Source: JADJPL01 sp041183125
GTDB taxonomy: Bacteria > Bacteroidota > Bacteroidia > Chitinophagales > Saprospiraceae
Length of the DNA: 7,177 bases
Assembly: GCA_041183125.1 (NCBI GenBank)
Contig: JBEGMH010000232.1
Coordinates: forward strand, 1 to 7,177
Direction: 5' to 3'
The notes under the pieces were generated by a model. That model had not been told where the DNA came from and searched no databases. It saw nothing but the letters and a program-made list of their open reading frames with translations. The position numbers and the translations under genes were made by a program. This document shows positions 5,632-7,177 of this stretch, piece by piece (the first letter of the stretch is position 1; every line of letters begins with the position of its first letter).

Positions 5632-7140
5632 TTATTTCGCTCCGGTGACGCGGATCATCTCCACGTAAGTGGGGTTGATGCGGAATTCCTTGAAACGCCG
5701 GTCGTTGATGTCCTTCGATTCCAGGACGAGGGGCTCGGTGAATTGGGTGGTAAACGTGAACTGCTGGTTGATCTCGTCAATCAGACGGGCCTTGCGCTTT
5801 TTCAATACCTCCTGGGATTCCTGGCCGAGCCGTACTTTTTCCAACAGCCTGTTGTTGCTCAGCTCCCACTCGTTCTCCTGGAAGAACAGGATGAGTTCGA
5901 TGTGTTCCTGGGTCAAGGGGATAACCCGGTTCATAAAAGAAAGGGTTTTTTTCCCAACGTGCAGTTCCAGCCCCGAGTAAGAGGAATCCGCCTCTGCGTA
6001 GGACGGGCGCTTCGGGCGTTTTTTGATATAGACCATTAGGGCCGTCCCCCCGACCACCAGGCACAGAAGGACTGCCCCCAGGGTGTACCAGTATTCCGGA
6101 TAGTACAGCCTTCTGGAATAGGTGAGGTTTTCGGTCAACCCCTCAAAGGGGATAGGGGTGATGCGGTATCCCGGGTTCCCGCTGGTGGGCTGGATGCCCA
6201 ATGCAAACATAACCTGGGCGTGTTTAGGGGAATAGATGGGGTGGTAGCGAAAATCCGCCCGCGTATGTACCTTGGGCAGGAAACTCTTGACGCGGTTGTT
6301 TGGGAAATCTACGAGCGTGGTACTTTTGCTTTGCCCGCTCTCAAAAACAAACAGCTGGTTCCCGATGCTAAGAAACGGAGGATTGAGGCTTGCCCGGTTT
6401 TTAGGGAGCAAGGTGCCCATTTTTTCCCAGCGCTTGCTCTGCATGTCGAGTGCCCACACATCGTCTAAGTAGGTATTGGTACTGCCCTCTATCTCGGGTT
6501 GGGCGTTCCCGTTGCCCCCGGCAATGTACAGCTTCCGCTCATCCTTCGGTATATGGAACACGACATTGTTGCGTGGGGCGGGAACCTTGCTCCCCTCGGC
6601 ATAGCCGAAGACAAACCATTCCGGGTTGTTCAGCGGCAGACGGGTCATGTACTTTTTGTGGGAAAAATACCCGTAGCCGCCATACATGTACAGGTTGCTT
6701 TCAAAGTGGAACATAGCACTCCCAAATTGATTATTGTGCGGATGGGAGTTGTCTATGCGAACCAGGGACGAATCGCGGAACTCGTACACGGGCCCTCCGC
6801 CGTGCCGTATGTAGAAGGTGCGGGAACCCGCGGGGACATAGATGGCCATTTGGGGGTAAAACAGGCTCGAATCCATGTCGTTCCGTTTATAACGAACCTC
6901 CTGCCAACCCTTGGAAGGAACTAGTTCGTAGTATTTCTCTGGTAGAAATACCAGGAAATTCCCATTCGACGGGTTTAAGCCTAAAATGAAGCGATTTTCA
7001 TAAAGGGTCAATACGTCAGCAGACCTGCTTGGCTGGGCATAGGCCTCCCCCAGGCAAAACAACAGGACTGTGAAAAACACCGGTACGGCCACCGGGAAAA
7101 AGGTCGTAAAAAGTCGTGTCGGTCGGGATTCTGTTTGCAT
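5632..7140 (-). CDS. Kelch-like membrane protein with putative cytoplasmic winged-helix domain (candidate transmembrane regulator)
   Basis: This 502-aa protein is not one I can name. Residues 1-35 look like a signal peptide (hydrophobic 11-30, AYA before Gln36). Residues 36-350 are rich in aromatic beta strands with kelch-like features: LYMYGGYGYF (150-159), LYIAGGNGN (204-212) followed by DDVWALDMQSKRWEKMG (226-242), and QLFVFESG (262-269), suggesting a beta-propeller outside the cytoplasmic membrane. Residues 351-371 form a membrane helix followed by KKRPKR, placing the tail inside. The tail (about 391-460) resembles an OmpR/PhoB-type DNA-binding domain: LELHVGKKTLSF strands, IPLTQEHIELILFF, then LSNNRLLEKV and a basic helix with LKKRKARLIDEIN. 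The start is secure: an in-frame TAA lies at 7149-7147, just before the ATG. The gene ends in its own terminator. Gene and topology are solid; DNA binding is inferred, and a protein-protein role of the tail is possible. Confidence 0.85.
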   Translation of the reverse strand: MQTESRPTRLFTTFFPVAVPVFFTVLLFCLGEAYAQPSRSADVLTLYENRFILGLNPSNGNFLVFLPEKYYELVPSKGWQEVRYKRNDMDSSLFYPQMAIYVPAGSRTFYIRHGGGPVYEFRDSSLVRIDNSHPHNNQFGSAMFHFESNLYMYGGYGYFSHKKYMTRLPLNNPEWFVFGYAEGSKVPAPRNNVVFHIPKDERKLYIAGGNGNAQPEIEGSTNTYLDDVWALDMQSKRWEKMGTLLPKNRASLNPPFLSIGNQLFVFESGQSKSTTLVDFPNNRVKSFLPKVHTRADFRYHPIYSPKHAQVMFALGIQPTSGNPGYRITPIPFEGLTENLTYSRRLYYPEYWYTLGAVLLCLVVGGTALMVYIKKRPKRPSYAEADSSYSGLELHVGKKTLSFMNRVIPLTQEHIELILFFQENEWELSNNRLLEKVRLGQESQEVLKKRKARLIDEINQQFTFTTQFTEPLVLESKDINDRRFKEFRINPTYVEMIRVTGAK

Positions 7141-7177
7141 TACATTTTAGAAGATTGGAAAAGGTGTTTTGTCATTA
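7141..7177 (-). other. Upstream edge of the kelch membrane protein gene
   Basis: Only 37 nt precede the start codon. I see no clear Shine-Dalgarno and no complete promoter box here; the promoter or an upstream operon partner must lie beyond the window. Confidence 0.4.

Overview
The window looks like an ordinary chromosomal segment of a Bacteroidota-type bacterium. The evidence is a type III glutamine synthetase (the form typical of Bacteroidota), a fused KorA with KorB in place of an oxoglutarate dehydrogenase, and starts with weak or absent Shine-Dalgarno sequences. The moderately high GC content would fit a Saprospiria-like lineage, but that is inference. I see no insertion sequence, tRNA, rRNA, CRISPR array or phage gene.

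Layout from left to right. Positions 1-530 (+) hold the C-terminal quarter of glnN, cut by the window edge. Positions 531-685 are a short convergent intergenic spacer carrying a strong intrinsic terminator for glnN and a weaker terminator for the opposite strand; the two share one arm. Positions 686-5336 (all -) hold a three-gene operon, read right to left: an FAD/4Fe-4S NAD(P)H oxidoreductase of the GltD/NfnB type (599 aa), korA (607 aa, gamma-alpha fusion) and korB (350 aa). The genes overlap by 22 and 4 nt. Positions 5337-5543 are an AT-rich spacer that should hold the operon promoter. Positions 5537-5622 form a long symmetric terminator hairpin. Positions 5632-7140 (-) encode a 502-aa membrane protein with a signal peptide, a kelch-like extracytoplasmic domain, one membrane helix and a cytoplasmic tail that reads like an OmpR/CadC-type winged helix.

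How the genes fit together. KorA and KorB form the catalytic core of a thiamine-diphosphate and 4Fe-4S 2-oxoacid:ferredoxin oxidoreductase, probably using 2-oxoglutarate in the TCA cycle. No separate ferredoxin-like delta subunit is encoded. Instead, the first gene of the operon carries two 4Fe-4S binding motifs at its C-terminus plus FAD and NAD(P) sites, so it may be the dedicated electron acceptor that passes electrons to NAD(P)+. The convergent glnN consumes glutamate, which is made from 2-oxoglutarate; this is a metabolic link but not proof of co-regulation. The kelch membrane protein lies behind its own terminator and is a separate transcription unit. It is the least-described item here, a candidate one-component transmembrane regulator.
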